Assembly (NCBI GenBank): GCA_003133565.1
Contig: PKYB01000076.1
Span: forward strand, 86,130 to 118,219
Reading direction: 5' to 3'
DNA from: Solirubrobacterales bacterium
GTDB lineage: Bacteria > Actinomycetota > Thermoleophilia > Solirubrobacterales > Solirubrobacteraceae
DNA: 32,090 bases
The position numbers and the translations under genes were made by a program. Below, one piece after another: positions 8,371 through 15,759 of the stretch. The notes under the pieces were generated by a model that saw only the letters and a list, made by a program, of their open reading frames with translations, did not search any database and was not told the DNA's origin. Positions within the stretch are counted from its first letter, which is position 1. Each line of letters starts with the position of its first letter.

Positions 8371-8399
8371 CGGTCGCCGCACGGGGCCGCCATCGACCG
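8371..8399 (+). terminator. Possible terminator hairpin after the histidine kinase
   Basis: CGGTCG (8371-8376) and CGACCG (8394-8399) form a 6-bp inverted repeat enclosing a GC-rich loop that can pair further internally. It lies 72 bases after the kinase stop in the 209-bp gap before the catabolic cluster. No U-tract follows. Otherwise the gap shows only a lone TGAGCA half-site at 8321-8326 and the ribosome binding site of the next gene (GGAGGGA before ATG 8508). Confidence 0.3.
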
Positions 8400-8507
8400 A
8401 GCTGACCTCCCGTTGGGAAGGCGGAAGCTCGCGGGGGTCATGCGCGGGCGGTTAGGGTACGGAACGAGAAAGCCAGCGGCCCTCGAAAGGGAATCGGAGG
8501 GACGACG

Positions 8508-9584
8508 ATGAGTGACGTAGCCGTACCAAAGCTTCGGATTGGGGTGCTCGGCGCCGGTGCGATCTCACAAGCCGCCCACCTTGAGGCCTGCCGTAAAGCC
8601 CGCAACGCGACGCTTTACGCGATATGTGACGCGGCCGAGGATCTCCTGCAGGCCGTTGCCGTCGTGCACCAACCGTGTACGACTTTCACCGACTACGACC
8701 AGATGCTGGCCGATCCCAACGTCGACGCGGTCATCGTCGCGATCGCGGATCAGTTCCACGTTGCGATGGCCTCCAAGGCCATCGCTGCCGGCAAGCACGT
8801 CCTCGTCGAGAAGCCGATGGGAGTGAATGTCGAGGAATGCGAAGCGCTGACCGCCCAGGTTGGCGCCTCCGGGCTCACACTGCAGGTCGGCACGATGCGC
8901 CGCTTCGACGAGGGAATCGCCTACGCACATGAATTCATTACTGAGGAGATTGGCGAGGTGCTCTCGATGCGCGCGTGGTACTGCGACTCGACGCACCGCT
9001 ACGCGATAACCGACGCCCTCCAACCACTGATTCGCACCAGCGGCGGCGCGGTGCGCCCGCCGGGAGACCCCAAGGCCAACCGACGCAGCTACTACCTCCT
9101 CGGCCACGCCAGCCACCTGGTCGACACGGCGCGGTTCCTGTGCGGCGAGATCGTCAGTCTCCGCGCAGAGCTGGTCGAGAAGTTCGGCGCATTCTCGTGG
9201 TTCATCAGCACTCGCTTCGCCGACGGCAGTATCGGCCACCTCGACCTCACGATGTCCGTACGCATGGACTGGTTCGAGGGCTTCCACGTCTACGGCGAGC
9301 GGGGTTCGGTGGTCGCCAGGTCCTTCCAACCCTGGTATCTGCGGACGAGCGAGGTCGAATGCTTCAGCGAGTCCGATGGTCTGTACCGGCGTCCGCTCGG
9401 CGCCGACGGGCACTTCTGGCGCCGCCAGGTGGAGGGCTTTGCCGACACGATCCTCAACGGCGCCCCTCAGCGCGGCGCTGACGCGCACGATGGCCTTGCA
9501 GCTGTTCGAACGCTCGTCGCAATCCAACGCTCGCTGGACAGCGGCGAGGAGGTCGAGGTCGCAGGGATCGTCGGCGCCGTGTGA
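8508..9584 (+). CDS. Gfo/Idh/MocA-family NAD(P)-dependent sugar/cyclitol dehydrogenase
   Basis: A 358-residue protein with an excellent ribosome binding site (GGAGGGA, then ATG). The N-terminal Rossmann fold has IGVLGAGAIS (11-20), the family signature VEKPMG (100-105) and a C-terminal alpha/beta domain with GHASHLVDTARF (199-210), where H203 and D206 fit the catalytic positions. The family oxidises a hydroxyl of sugars, sugar lactones or cyclitols; IolG, inositol 2-dehydrogenase, is the classic member. It is the first gene of an eleven-gene array and overlaps the next by one base (TGATG at 9582-9586). I infer it performs the first oxidation of the unknown substrate. Oxidoreductase activity is confident; the substrate is unknown. 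Confidence 0.9.
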   Translation: MSDVAVPKLRIGVLGAGAISQAAHLEACRKARNATLYAICDAAEDLLQAVAVVHQPCTTFTDYDQMLADPNVDAVIVAIADQFHVAMASKAIAAGKHVLVEKPMGVNVEECEALTAQVGASGLTLQVGTMRRFDEGIAYAHEFITEEIGEVLSMRAWYCDSTHRYAITDALQPLIRTSGGAVRPPGDPKANRRSYYLLGHASHLVDTARFLCGEIVSLRAELVEKFGAFSWFISTRFADGSIGHLDLTMSVRMDWFEGFHVYGERGSVVARSFQPWYLRTSEVECFSESDGLYRRPLGADGHFWRRQVEGFADTILNGAPQRGADAHDGLAAVRTLVAIQRSLDSGEEVEVAGIVGAV

Positions 9585-10426
9585 TGGACCTCGGGATCTT
9601 CGCCAAGACCTTCGCTCGACCCGAACTGCCCGAGATACTCGACGCCATCGTCGCGGCAGGCCTCGGCACGATCCAGTTCAATATGGCGCTGACCACCGCC
9701 GGCACATCGCTGCCCGATGAGATCCCGCTCGCGCTGGCCGCCCAGGTTCGTGACGGAGTCGCAGATCGCGGTCTGAAGATGGCCGCGGTCTCCGGCACGT
9801 ACAACATGGCCCACCCCGACGCGACGATCCGCGCGGCCGGCAGCCGACGACTCGACACGCTGATCGCCGCCGCACCCAGCCTCGGCACACGCTTGGTGAC
9901 TCTATGCACAGGTTCTCGCTGCGCCGAGGACATGTGGCGCTGGCATCCCGAAAACGCGAGCGCGGAGGCATGGCGCGATATGCGCTCGAGCGTCGAGGCT
10001 GCGATCGGAACCGCCGAGACGCACGATGTCACGCTCGGCTTCGAGCCCGAGCACAACAACATCGTCAGCGACGCGGCGAGTGGGCGTCGCCTCCTGGACG
10101 AGCTCGGCTCGCCAGCACACCTCAAGGTCGTCATCGACCCGGCAAACCTGTTTTCGAGCACGGATCTGGACCGCCAGGCCGACGCCCTCAACGTGGCGTT
10201 CGAACTCCTTGGCGAGGACCTCGTCCTTGCCCACGCCAAAGACGTCACGAACGACGGAGCGGTCGTCGCTGCGGGTCAGGGTGCGCTGGATTACGACCTC
10301 TACGTGTCGCTGTTGCACGTGGCCCCGCGAGGCGTCCCACTGATCATGCACGGGCTGACCGAAGCCGAGGTGCCCGCGTGCCTTGCGTTTCTCCAGAACG
10401 CGCTCGCTCGGATCCCGCCCTCGTGA
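9584..10426 (+). CDS. Xylose-isomerase-like TIM-barrel sugar isomerase/epimerase/dehydratase (IolE/Hyi type)
   Basis: A 280-residue AP-endonuclease-2/xylose-isomerase-like barrel. The expected metal ligands are visible: E154 in LGFEPEHNN, D185 in VVIDPANLF, H217 in LAHAKD and E260 in MHGLTEAE. Members include 2-keto-myo-inositol dehydratase (IolE), hydroxypyruvate isomerase and ketose 3-epimerases. ATG 9584 is chosen over GTG 9581 because it gives the TGATG coupling with the dehydrogenase. Position directly after a Gfo/Idh/MocA dehydrogenase suggests it acts on the keto product of that enzyme. Whether it isomerises, epimerises or dehydrates cannot be decided from sequence. Confidence 0.85.
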   Translation: MDLGIFAKTFARPELPEILDAIVAAGLGTIQFNMALTTAGTSLPDEIPLALAAQVRDGVADRGLKMAAVSGTYNMAHPDATIRAAGSRRLDTLIAAAPSLGTRLVTLCTGSRCAEDMWRWHPENASAEAWRDMRSSVEAAIGTAETHDVTLGFEPEHNNIVSDAASGRRLLDELGSPAHLKVVIDPANLFSSTDLDRQADALNVAFELLGEDLVLAHAKDVTNDGAVVAAGQGALDYDLYVSLLHVAPRGVPLIMHGLTEAEVPACLAFLQNALARIPPS

Positions 10427-10428
10427 GC

Positions 10429-11238
10429 ATGCACACCCTCGCCCGCGAGGGGATCACCTTCTCCTACCTAGATCGAGGCGTGGGGGAGCCATTTGTGTTC
10501 CAACACGGTCTCGGTGGTGACGCCACACAACCCGACGGGCTCGTCGACCGCCGTCGCCGGTTGGTCTGCCTCGAATGCCGCGGTCACGGAGACACCGTCC
10601 CGCTTGGTGACCCGGGGGCACTCACCTTCGCCACGTTCGCGGCCGACGTGCTCGCGCTGATGGACCACCTCGAGATCGAGCGCGCGCTCGTCGGCGGCGT
10701 TTCGATGGGCGCGGGAGTGGCAGCGCGCATCGCTGCCGACCACCCGGAGCGCGTCACCGGCCTGATCCTTGTCCGCCCAGCTTGGCTCGACGCACCCCAC
10801 CCAGACGGTCTCCGGATCATGGAAACCGTCGCCGAGCTGATTCAGCGGAACGGCATCCAAGCCGGCCTCAGGGCGCTCGATCACGATTCCGCCTACAAAG
10901 CGATCGCCACCCAAGCACCCAGCGCAGCCGCCTCCCTGCGCCGCCAATTCGAGCGTCGGCTCGCGCGCGAGCGCGCCACGGTCCTCCAGCGCATGCCCGC
11001 CGACGTCCCACTATCCAACGGGCCGCAGTGGGCCGACATAACGACCACCACGCTCGTGATCGCTACGCGCGGCGACCCCATCCATCCGTTCACGATCGCC
11101 GAGGAGATCGCCGCGAGGATCCCGACCGCCACACTGCACGAAGTCCCATCGATCGAGATAGATCGGCACGCGTACACCCGCGACATCGCAGACTCGCTCG
11201 CCACCTTCGCCGACGAGACGCAGAATTCATATGGCTGA
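10429..11238 (+). CDS. Alpha/beta hydrolase (possible lactonase or C-C hydrolase)
   Basis: 269 residues from ATG 10429; GTG 10423, which overlaps the previous stop as GTGA, is an equally possible start. The catalytic triad is complete: S92 in the nucleophile elbow GGVSMGAG, D216 in TRGDPIHP and H247 in EIDRHAYT. The oxyanion-hole motif is FQHGLGGD. The length and the late Asp-His pair resemble 3-oxoadipate enol-lactone hydrolase-type proteins. In an iol-like scheme it occupies the place of the ring-opening hydrolase IolD, so a lactone or 1,2-diketone may be its substrate; that is inference. It is the last gene of unit 1; the next gene follows after 93 bp containing an operator. Confidence 0.85.
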   Translation: MHTLAREGITFSYLDRGVGEPFVFQHGLGGDATQPDGLVDRRRRLVCLECRGHGDTVPLGDPGALTFATFAADVLALMDHLEIERALVGGVSMGAGVAARIAADHPERVTGLILVRPAWLDAPHPDGLRIMETVAELIQRNGIQAGLRALDHDSAYKAIATQAPSAAASLRRQFERRLARERATVLQRMPADVPLSNGPQWADITTTTLVIATRGDPIHPFTIAEEIAARIPTATLHEVPSIEIDRHAYTRDIADSLATFADETQNSYG

Positions 11239-11260
11239 ACAGGCCGGTGTACGAAGCCTC

Positions 11261-11295
11261 GATCAATTGCTCACCTTATGAACAAATGGTAGGCT
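11261..11295 (+). promoter_or_regulatory. Operator A with overlapping promoter, ahead of unit 2
   Basis: The core TGCTCA-CCTTA-TGAACA (11268-11284) is an inverted repeat with 5-bp spacer, flanked by GATCA on the left (11261-11265). A sigma-70-like promoter, TTGCTC (11267-11272), 17 bp, TAGGCT (11290-11295), overlaps it, so binding would block -35 and spacer. The same element occurs reversed at 14746-14776: 21 of 30 aligned bases agree, and nearly all differences fall in the spacer and other non-symmetric positions. TGCTCACCT recurs at 11314-11322, merging into the ribosome binding site. The local SorC-family regulator is the likely ligand. Confidence 0.65.
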
Positions 11296-11331
11296 GGCCA
11301 GGGCAATGGACCATGCTCACCTGAGGCTTAG

Positions 11332-11877
11332 ATGACGCTGAGTAACGCCGAGCTGGATGCGGCCCGGGCGCGAGCGGCGAGCGTTCTCGCGCAGGCAGGG
11401 CTGGCAATGACGGAGGCCGAGCTCGAGGCGATGGAGATTGCGGACTTCGGCCTCTCTAGCCTTGACGAGACCGGTCTCGAGATCGTGGTCTACATCAACA
11501 CCGAGCGCGTCTGCGCGAAGGAGCTTGTCATGTTCCCGCGCCAACTGTGCCCGGAGCATCAGCATCCGCCGTTCGAAGGCACCCCCGGCAAGGAGGAAAC
11601 CTTCCGCTGCCGCGCAGGCACCGTTTACCTCTACACAGAGGGCGATCCCACGCCCGAGCCGGCTGCGCGGGTCCCGGCCGAGGGCGTCTTCACGGTGTGG
11701 CACGAAGTCGTCCTCACCCCAGGCATGCAGTACACGATCGAGCCCGACACTCTGCACTGGTTTCAGGCTGGCGACGAGGGGGCCGTCGTATCGGAGTTCT
11801 CGACCCAGAGCCGGGACGATCTCGACGTTTTCACAGATCAGCGGATCCAACGGACGACGAGCTCGGCGGACGGGTGA
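11332..11877 (+). CDS. D-lyxose isomerase family cupin sugar isomerase
   Basis: A 181-residue protein with GAGG six bases before its ATG. It is a compact cupin matching D-lyxose ketol-isomerase: CAKELVMFPRQLCPEHQHPP (61-80), GKEETFRCRAGTVYLYTEG (86-104), PGMQYTIEPDTLHWFQAG. The metal ligands are H76, H78, E89 and H142, all present. Known members interconvert D-lyxose and D-xylulose, or D-mannose and D-fructose. Here it may act on another aldose or keto-acid; in fold and position it parallels the cupin isomerase IolB of inositol catabolism. It is the first gene of unit 2, directly behind operator A, and overlaps the kinase by four bases (GTGA 11874-11877). Confidence 0.9.
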   Translation: MTLSNAELDAARARAASVLAQAGLAMTEAELEAMEIADFGLSSLDETGLEIVVYINTERVCAKELVMFPRQLCPEHQHPPFEGTPGKEETFRCRAGTVYLYTEGDPTPEPAARVPAEGVFTVWHEVVLTPGMQYTIEPDTLHWFQAGDEGAVVSEFSTQSRDDLDVFTDQRIQRTTSSADG

Positions 11878-12842
11878 ACCGGCCTCCCGTTCTCTGCATC
11901 GGCGTCCTCGTCGCCGACATCTTCGTTCCACCACTACAGCGATTGCCCGCCGCGGGAGAGCTCGTGGCAACGGATGATTTCCTGATCCAGCCAGGTGGGT
12001 GCGCGGCGAACGTAGCGCTCGCACTCGGCACACTCGCTACCTCGGCAGCGGTCTGCGGACGTGTGGGCGCGGACATGCTCGGCGAATTCGTCGTGCGCGA
12101 TCTCCAGTCGCATGGAATCGACATCACCGGCGTCCTCGCGACACCTGGGTTTGGCACCTCGAAGACGGTGATCCTGCCCGTGGTCGACGAGGATCGCCGC
12201 TACCTCCACACGTTTGGAGCAAACGCCGCGCTGAAGGCAAGCGACATAGACGACGCGGCGCTCGACGCCGCCGAGGTTGTGTATGTCGGTGGATACCTGA
12301 TGCTGCCAGCGCTGCGCGAGGATGAGCTGGCTGCCCACCTCACGCGAGCCCGCGCCCGAGGCGCGACCGTGATCCTCGATGTCGCCCTGCCAGCGGGCAG
12401 CGGAGCCTCGCTGCGGGACATGAGTGGACTGCTGACGCTCGCCGACTACTTCGTGCCGAACATCGATGAGGCGCGCGCGCTCACGGGCGAGGCAGACCCT
12501 CGCCGCCAGACCGATTGCCTGATCCAGCACGGAGCTCAGCGCGTCCTGATCAAGCTCGGCGATCGAGGGACGTACGTCCGCAGCAGCGAGCGCGAATTCG
12601 AGATCGGGGCGCCGCAGGTGAACGCCATCGAGCCGTCAGGCGCAGGGGACGCGTTTGCCGCTGGGCTGGTCGTCGGGATACGCGAGGGTTGGGATCTCGA
12701 GCGCACGGTGCGCTTCGCCAACGTGACCGGCTCATCGGCATGTACCGCACTCGGATCGTGGGGGGGTGTGTTCACCCGCGAGCAGGCTGAAGCGGTGCTC
12801 GCGTCACAGCCGCTGCAAGCGCGGAGCGCAACGCCAGTCTGA
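11874..12842 (+). CDS. PfkB-family carbohydrate kinase
   Basis: 322 residues from a GTG start that overlaps the preceding stop. The ribokinase/PfkB fold shows the first signature GGCAANVALALG (41-52), substrate-lid strands near 17-45, and the second signature with the anion hole and catalytic base, EPSGAGDAFAAG (253-264, base D259). The usual Asp-Thr before GAGD is replaced by Pro-Ser, a mild departure. The family phosphorylates sugars or sugar acids with ATP; IolC, 5-dehydro-2-deoxygluconokinase, is one relevant member. Placed between a sugar isomerase and a class II aldolase, it most likely phosphorylates the isomerised ketose so that the aldolase can bind it. It overlaps the aldolase by one base. 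Confidence 0.92.
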   Translation: MNRPPVLCIGVLVADIFVPPLQRLPAAGELVATDDFLIQPGGCAANVALALGTLATSAAVCGRVGADMLGEFVVRDLQSHGIDITGVLATPGFGTSKTVILPVVDEDRRYLHTFGANAALKASDIDDAALDAAEVVYVGGYLMLPALREDELAAHLTRARARGATVILDVALPAGSGASLRDMSGLLTLADYFVPNIDEARALTGEADPRRQTDCLIQHGAQRVLIKLGDRGTYVRSSEREFEIGAPQVNAIEPSGAGDAFAAGLVVGIREGWDLERTVRFANVTGSSACTALGSWGGVFTREQAEAVLASQPLQARSATPV

Positions 12843-13723
12843 TGGCGCTCGAACCGATGACCGAGATCCTCGCGCGCGCCCGCGAGGGTGGTTACGCGGT
12901 CGGCTACTTCGAGGCCTGGGATAGCTACTCGCTCGAGGCAGTCGTCGATGCAGCCGAGGCCGAGCAGGCGCCGGTGATTCTCGGCTTCGGCTGTCTACTG
13001 CTCGAACAGCGATGGCTTGAGGACGGCGGTATCGAGACGCTCGGGTGCATCGGCCGCCACGCCGCTGCGCGGGCCCGCGTTCCCGTGGCGCTCCTGCTCA
13101 ACGAGGCGCATAAGCTCGAGCACGCGCTGCGCGGGATCGAAGCAGGGTTCAACGCGGTGATGCTCTGCACAAACGACGCTGACGTGACCGCGGGGCTCGT
13201 CGCGCAAGCCCATGGACGTGGCGTTGCCGTCGAAGCAGAGGTGGGCGAGCTGCCGGCCGGGGCTGCTGACGGCGAGGTCGATACCTCTCACGCCGCTCTC
13301 ACCGATCCCGACGAGGCGGCCGAGTTCGTCGCGGCTACGGGGGTCGATTGCCTTGGCGTGTCTTTCGGCAACGTCCACACACTCGAGGGCCGCGTCGCAT
13401 CCGTCGATCTCGACCGCCTCGCGGCGATCAGGGACCGCGTCGAGGTGCCGCTCGTCGTCCACGGCGGGAGCGCCTTTCCGGCCGACGCGGTTGCCGGCGC
13501 GATCGCCCGCGGGGTTGCGAAGTTCAACATCGGGACTGCGCTCAAGCGCGCATACCTCGACGTGCTCTCGACGGCGGTCATCTCCGTCGGGGAAAACGAG
13601 AGTCCCCACGACGTAGTCGGCTCGCACGGACCGCGCGACGTGCTCGCCGCCGGGAAGCCCAGCGTGGTGGACGCTGTGCGCGCGCGGATTCGTCTCTACG
13701 GCGCCAGCGGGCGGGCCACGTGA
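12842..13723 (+). CDS. Class II (ketose-bisphosphate) aldolase homologue with altered Asp-His active-site pair
   Basis: 293 residues, standard length for the FbaA/GatY/IolJ family. Family features kept: metal-ligand histidines H179 (FGNVHTLEG) and H207 (VVHGGSAF), E133 in VEAEVGEL, and the phosphate site GGS (208-210) with FNIGT (228-232). The strand that normally reads LHLDHG, giving the catalytic Asp and a zinc ligand His, here reads LLLNEAH: N87 and E88. The fold and phosphate site argue for a phosphorylated ketose substrate, but the proton-transfer residue is lost and one zinc ligand becomes Glu. It may catalyse a different reaction, use another metal, or rely on the RhaD-like aldolase of unit 3. 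It overlaps the regulator by four bases. Confidence 0.85.
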   Translation: MALEPMTEILARAREGGYAVGYFEAWDSYSLEAVVDAAEAEQAPVILGFGCLLLEQRWLEDGGIETLGCIGRHAAARARVPVALLLNEAHKLEHALRGIEAGFNAVMLCTNDADVTAGLVAQAHGRGVAVEAEVGELPAGAADGEVDTSHAALTDPDEAAEFVAATGVDCLGVSFGNVHTLEGRVASVDLDRLAAIRDRVEVPLVVHGGSAFPADAVAGAIARGVAKFNIGTALKRAYLDVLSTAVISVGENESPHDVVGSHGPRDVLAAGKPSVVDAVRARIRLYGASGRAT

Positions 13724-14691
13724 CGTTGGGCACTCAGGGCGCGAGCGCCGTCAACCAGGAGATCGAGCTGCTGACGCGAGTGGCTTCGCTCTACTACCTA
13801 GAGGATGCGACGCAAGCCGAGATCGCAACCGCACTCGGGCTTTCCCGTCCCAAGGTTGCGCGGCTGCTGCACAAGGCTCGCGCTGAGGGCATCGTCGAGA
13901 TCGCGATTCGGACGCATCCGGCGCTGAACCTGGCGCTTGAGTCACAACTCGCCGAGCGTTTTCAGCTCTCGCAGGCGATCCTCGTGGCCGACCAGCGATC
14001 GGAGGAGATCCAGCGGACGTTGACGGCCCGCGCGGCGGCCGAGTTCCTCACCCGCACGCTACCCGCAGACGGCGTCGTGGCGATCGGCATGGGACGTAAC
14101 GTGGGCGCCATTCCGGAGCAGCTGGCTAGTCCCCCTGAGCGTGCGTGCACGTTCGTGAGCGCGATCGGCGGGTCGCCCCAGGTCGGTGCGAGCGTCAATC
14201 CGGGCGACATCTGCCGCCGGCTCGCCGAGCGCTTCCACGGTAGCGCTGAGGTTCTCTACGCCCCCGCTTACGCCGAGGACATGGCGAGCCGCGGAGCCTT
14301 GCTCCAGCACGCCGATGTTCGCGAGACACTCGCCCAAGCTCGAGCAGCCGAGACGGCGATCGTCGGCATCGGCGATGCCAACGATGACAGCGCGGTGGTG
14401 CAGATGGGCTGCTTTTCGACAACCGACATGGTGCGTATGCGCAAGGAAGGCGCGGTGGGCGACATCCTCGGGTACTTCTTCGACATCCACGGAGCCCCGG
14501 TCGCTGAGAGTGTCGGGAGCCGCGTCGTCGGGCTGAGCGCTGACGATCTGCGGGCGATACCACGCGTGATCGCAGTGACCAGCGAGGCGGACAAAGTCCG
14601 CGCCGTTCTCGGCGCATTGCGCACAGGCATCGCCGACGTCCTGGTCACGACCCTGCGGACGGCCCGACAGGTGCTGGCCAGCGGCGAGTAG
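13720..14691 (+). CDS. SorC/DeoR-type (sugar-binding domain) transcriptional regulator
   Basis: 323 residues from a GTG start overlapping the aldolase stop. N-terminal helix-turn-helix: TQAEIATALGLSRPKVARLL (31-50), the winged form typical of SorC. The C-terminal sugar-binding domain contains VVAIGMGRNVGAIPEQL, FVSAIGGSPQ, AETAIVGIGDAND and GDILGYFFDIHG, which bind a phosphorylated sugar in characterised relatives (SorC, DeoR, CggR). It is translationally coupled to the aldolase, so it is expressed with unit 2. The shared palindromes before units 2 and 3 are its likely operators, with a phosphorylated pathway intermediate as inducer; this is inference. Confidence 0.9.
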   Translation: MTLGTQGASAVNQEIELLTRVASLYYLEDATQAEIATALGLSRPKVARLLHKARAEGIVEIAIRTHPALNLALESQLAERFQLSQAILVADQRSEEIQRTLTARAAAEFLTRTLPADGVVAIGMGRNVGAIPEQLASPPERACTFVSAIGGSPQVGASVNPGDICRRLAERFHGSAEVLYAPAYAEDMASRGALLQHADVRETLAQARAAETAIVGIGDANDDSAVVQMGCFSTTDMVRMRKEGAVGDILGYFFDIHGAPVAESVGSRVVGLSADDLRAIPRVIAVTSEADKVRAVLGALRTGIADVLVTTLRTARQVLASGE

Positions 14692-14745
14692 CCAGCAGGC
14701 CAAGCAACGATGCCTTTCAACGCGACCTCACCCCCAGATCTATGC

Positions 14746-14776
14746 GATCATCTGTTCAATGCCTGAGCATCTGATC
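14746..14776. promoter_or_regulatory. Operator B, ahead of unit 3
   Basis: The core TGTTCA-ATGCC-TGAGCA (14753-14769) is extended by GATCA on the left and TGATC on the right. The two 13-bp half-sites, GATCATCTGTTCA and the complement of TGAGCATCTGATC, match at 10 of 13 positions around a 5-bp spacer. It starts 54 bp after the SorC-type gene's stop codon and ends 14 bp before the E1-alpha start, overlapping the leader. It is the better-conserved twin of operator A. A clear -35/-10 pair was not found here. Confidence 0.65.
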
Positions 14777-14790
14777 ATGAAGGTACCGCA

Positions 14791-15759
14791 ATGACGGCAC
14801 CGGAACAGACGCCAGGCGATCCGGCGGACGCCGCGATGGTCGATCGCCTTTACCGCGGCATGCTGCTCATTCGACGTTTTGAAGAGCGCGTCTATCGCCT
14901 ATTTCTTGAAGGCGAGATCCCCGGCACGCTGCACCAATACCACGGTCAGGAGGCAGTGGCGACCGGTGTTTGCGACGTCCTCAGGCTTGACGACTGGATT
15001 ACCTCGACACACAGGCCCCACGGTCACGCGCTGGCCAAGGGGGTCAGCGCGCGCGCGGCGATGGCCGAGCTCGACGGCAAGCGCACCGGATGCTGCGCCG
15101 GCAAGGGTGGCTCTATGCATCTCGGAGATCCGGCGGTTGGCATGTTGCCCGCGATCGCCATCGTCGGCGGCGGCAACACGGTAGTGACAGGACTCGGCCT
15201 CGCAATGAAGCTGCGCAAGAGCGATCAGGTCGCGGCCTGCTTCTTCGGCGAGGGCGCGACCAACGAAGGAGCGTTCCACGAGGGACTCAACTTCGCGGCG
15301 GTCGAGCAGCTGCCGATCGTGCTCATCTGCGAGAACAACCTCTACGGCGCGTCGACCCCTTTTCACCGCGTTTCGCTGGTGCCCGACGTCGCCGAGCGCG
15401 CAAAGGCCTACGGCGTGCCGTCGCAGATCGTCGACGGGATGGACGTGCTCGCGGTGCGCGCGGCGACTGCCGACGCCGTGGCTTCGGCGCGAGCCGGCGC
15501 GGGTCCAACATTGATCGAATGCAAGACCTACCGCTTTACCGGCCACAGCCGCAGCGACGCACGCGATTACCGGACCGATGAGGAAGAGGCGGAGTGGGCC
15601 GCGCGCGACCCGCTACTCGTACTCGGCGCGCGGCTCGACCAAGCGGCGTCAGAGCTATTCGAGGCCAGCGTCAAGGCAGAGCTCGACGACGCAGTCGAAT
15701 TCGCGCGGAGCTCGCCCTGGCCCGAGCCAGCTGAGGCGTTGGAAGGCGTGTATGCCTGA
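14791..15759 (+). CDS. Thiamine-diphosphate-dependent dehydrogenase E1 component, alpha subunit
   Basis: 322 residues. The ThDP/magnesium motif starts GEGATNEG (153-160) and ends ICENN (179-183). RRFEERVYRLFLEGEIPG (28-45) and KGGSMHL (105-111) are typical of acetoin dehydrogenase and branched-chain E1-alpha proteins. With E1-beta it decarboxylates a 2-oxoacid, or cleaves acetoin-like diketones, and passes the acyl group to the lipoyl arm of E2. AAGG precedes the ATG by about 8 bases. It is the first gene of unit 3 and overlaps E1-beta by 8 bases. KGGSMHL leans towards the acetoin-dehydrogenase branch, but the sugar-pathway setting makes an unusual substrate possible. Confidence 0.92.
   Translation: MTAPEQTPGDPADAAMVDRLYRGMLLIRRFEERVYRLFLEGEIPGTLHQYHGQEAVATGVCDVLRLDDWITSTHRPHGHALAKGVSARAAMAELDGKRTGCCAGKGGSMHLGDPAVGMLPAIAIVGGGNTVVTGLGLAMKLRKSDQVAACFFGEGATNEGAFHEGLNFAAVEQLPIVLICENNLYGASTPFHRVSLVPDVAERAKAYGVPSQIVDGMDVLAVRAATADAVASARAGAGPTLIECKTYRFTGHSRSDARDYRTDEEEAEWAARDPLLVLGARLDQAASELFEASVKAELDDAVEFARSSPWPEPAEALEGVYA

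Noticed and set aside
8565-9527. A 320-codon minus-strand frame opposite the Gfo/Idh/MocA dehydrogenase
   Set aside because: Antisense shadow of a clearly conserved enzyme; similar shadows lie opposite most genes here.
8508-14691. A standard myo-inositol (iol) operon
   Set aside because: There is no IolD-type ThDP hydrolase, no IolB-family isomerase and no methylmalonate-semialdehyde dehydrogenase; the cupin is of the D-lyxose isomerase family and the aldolase lacks the Asp-His pair.
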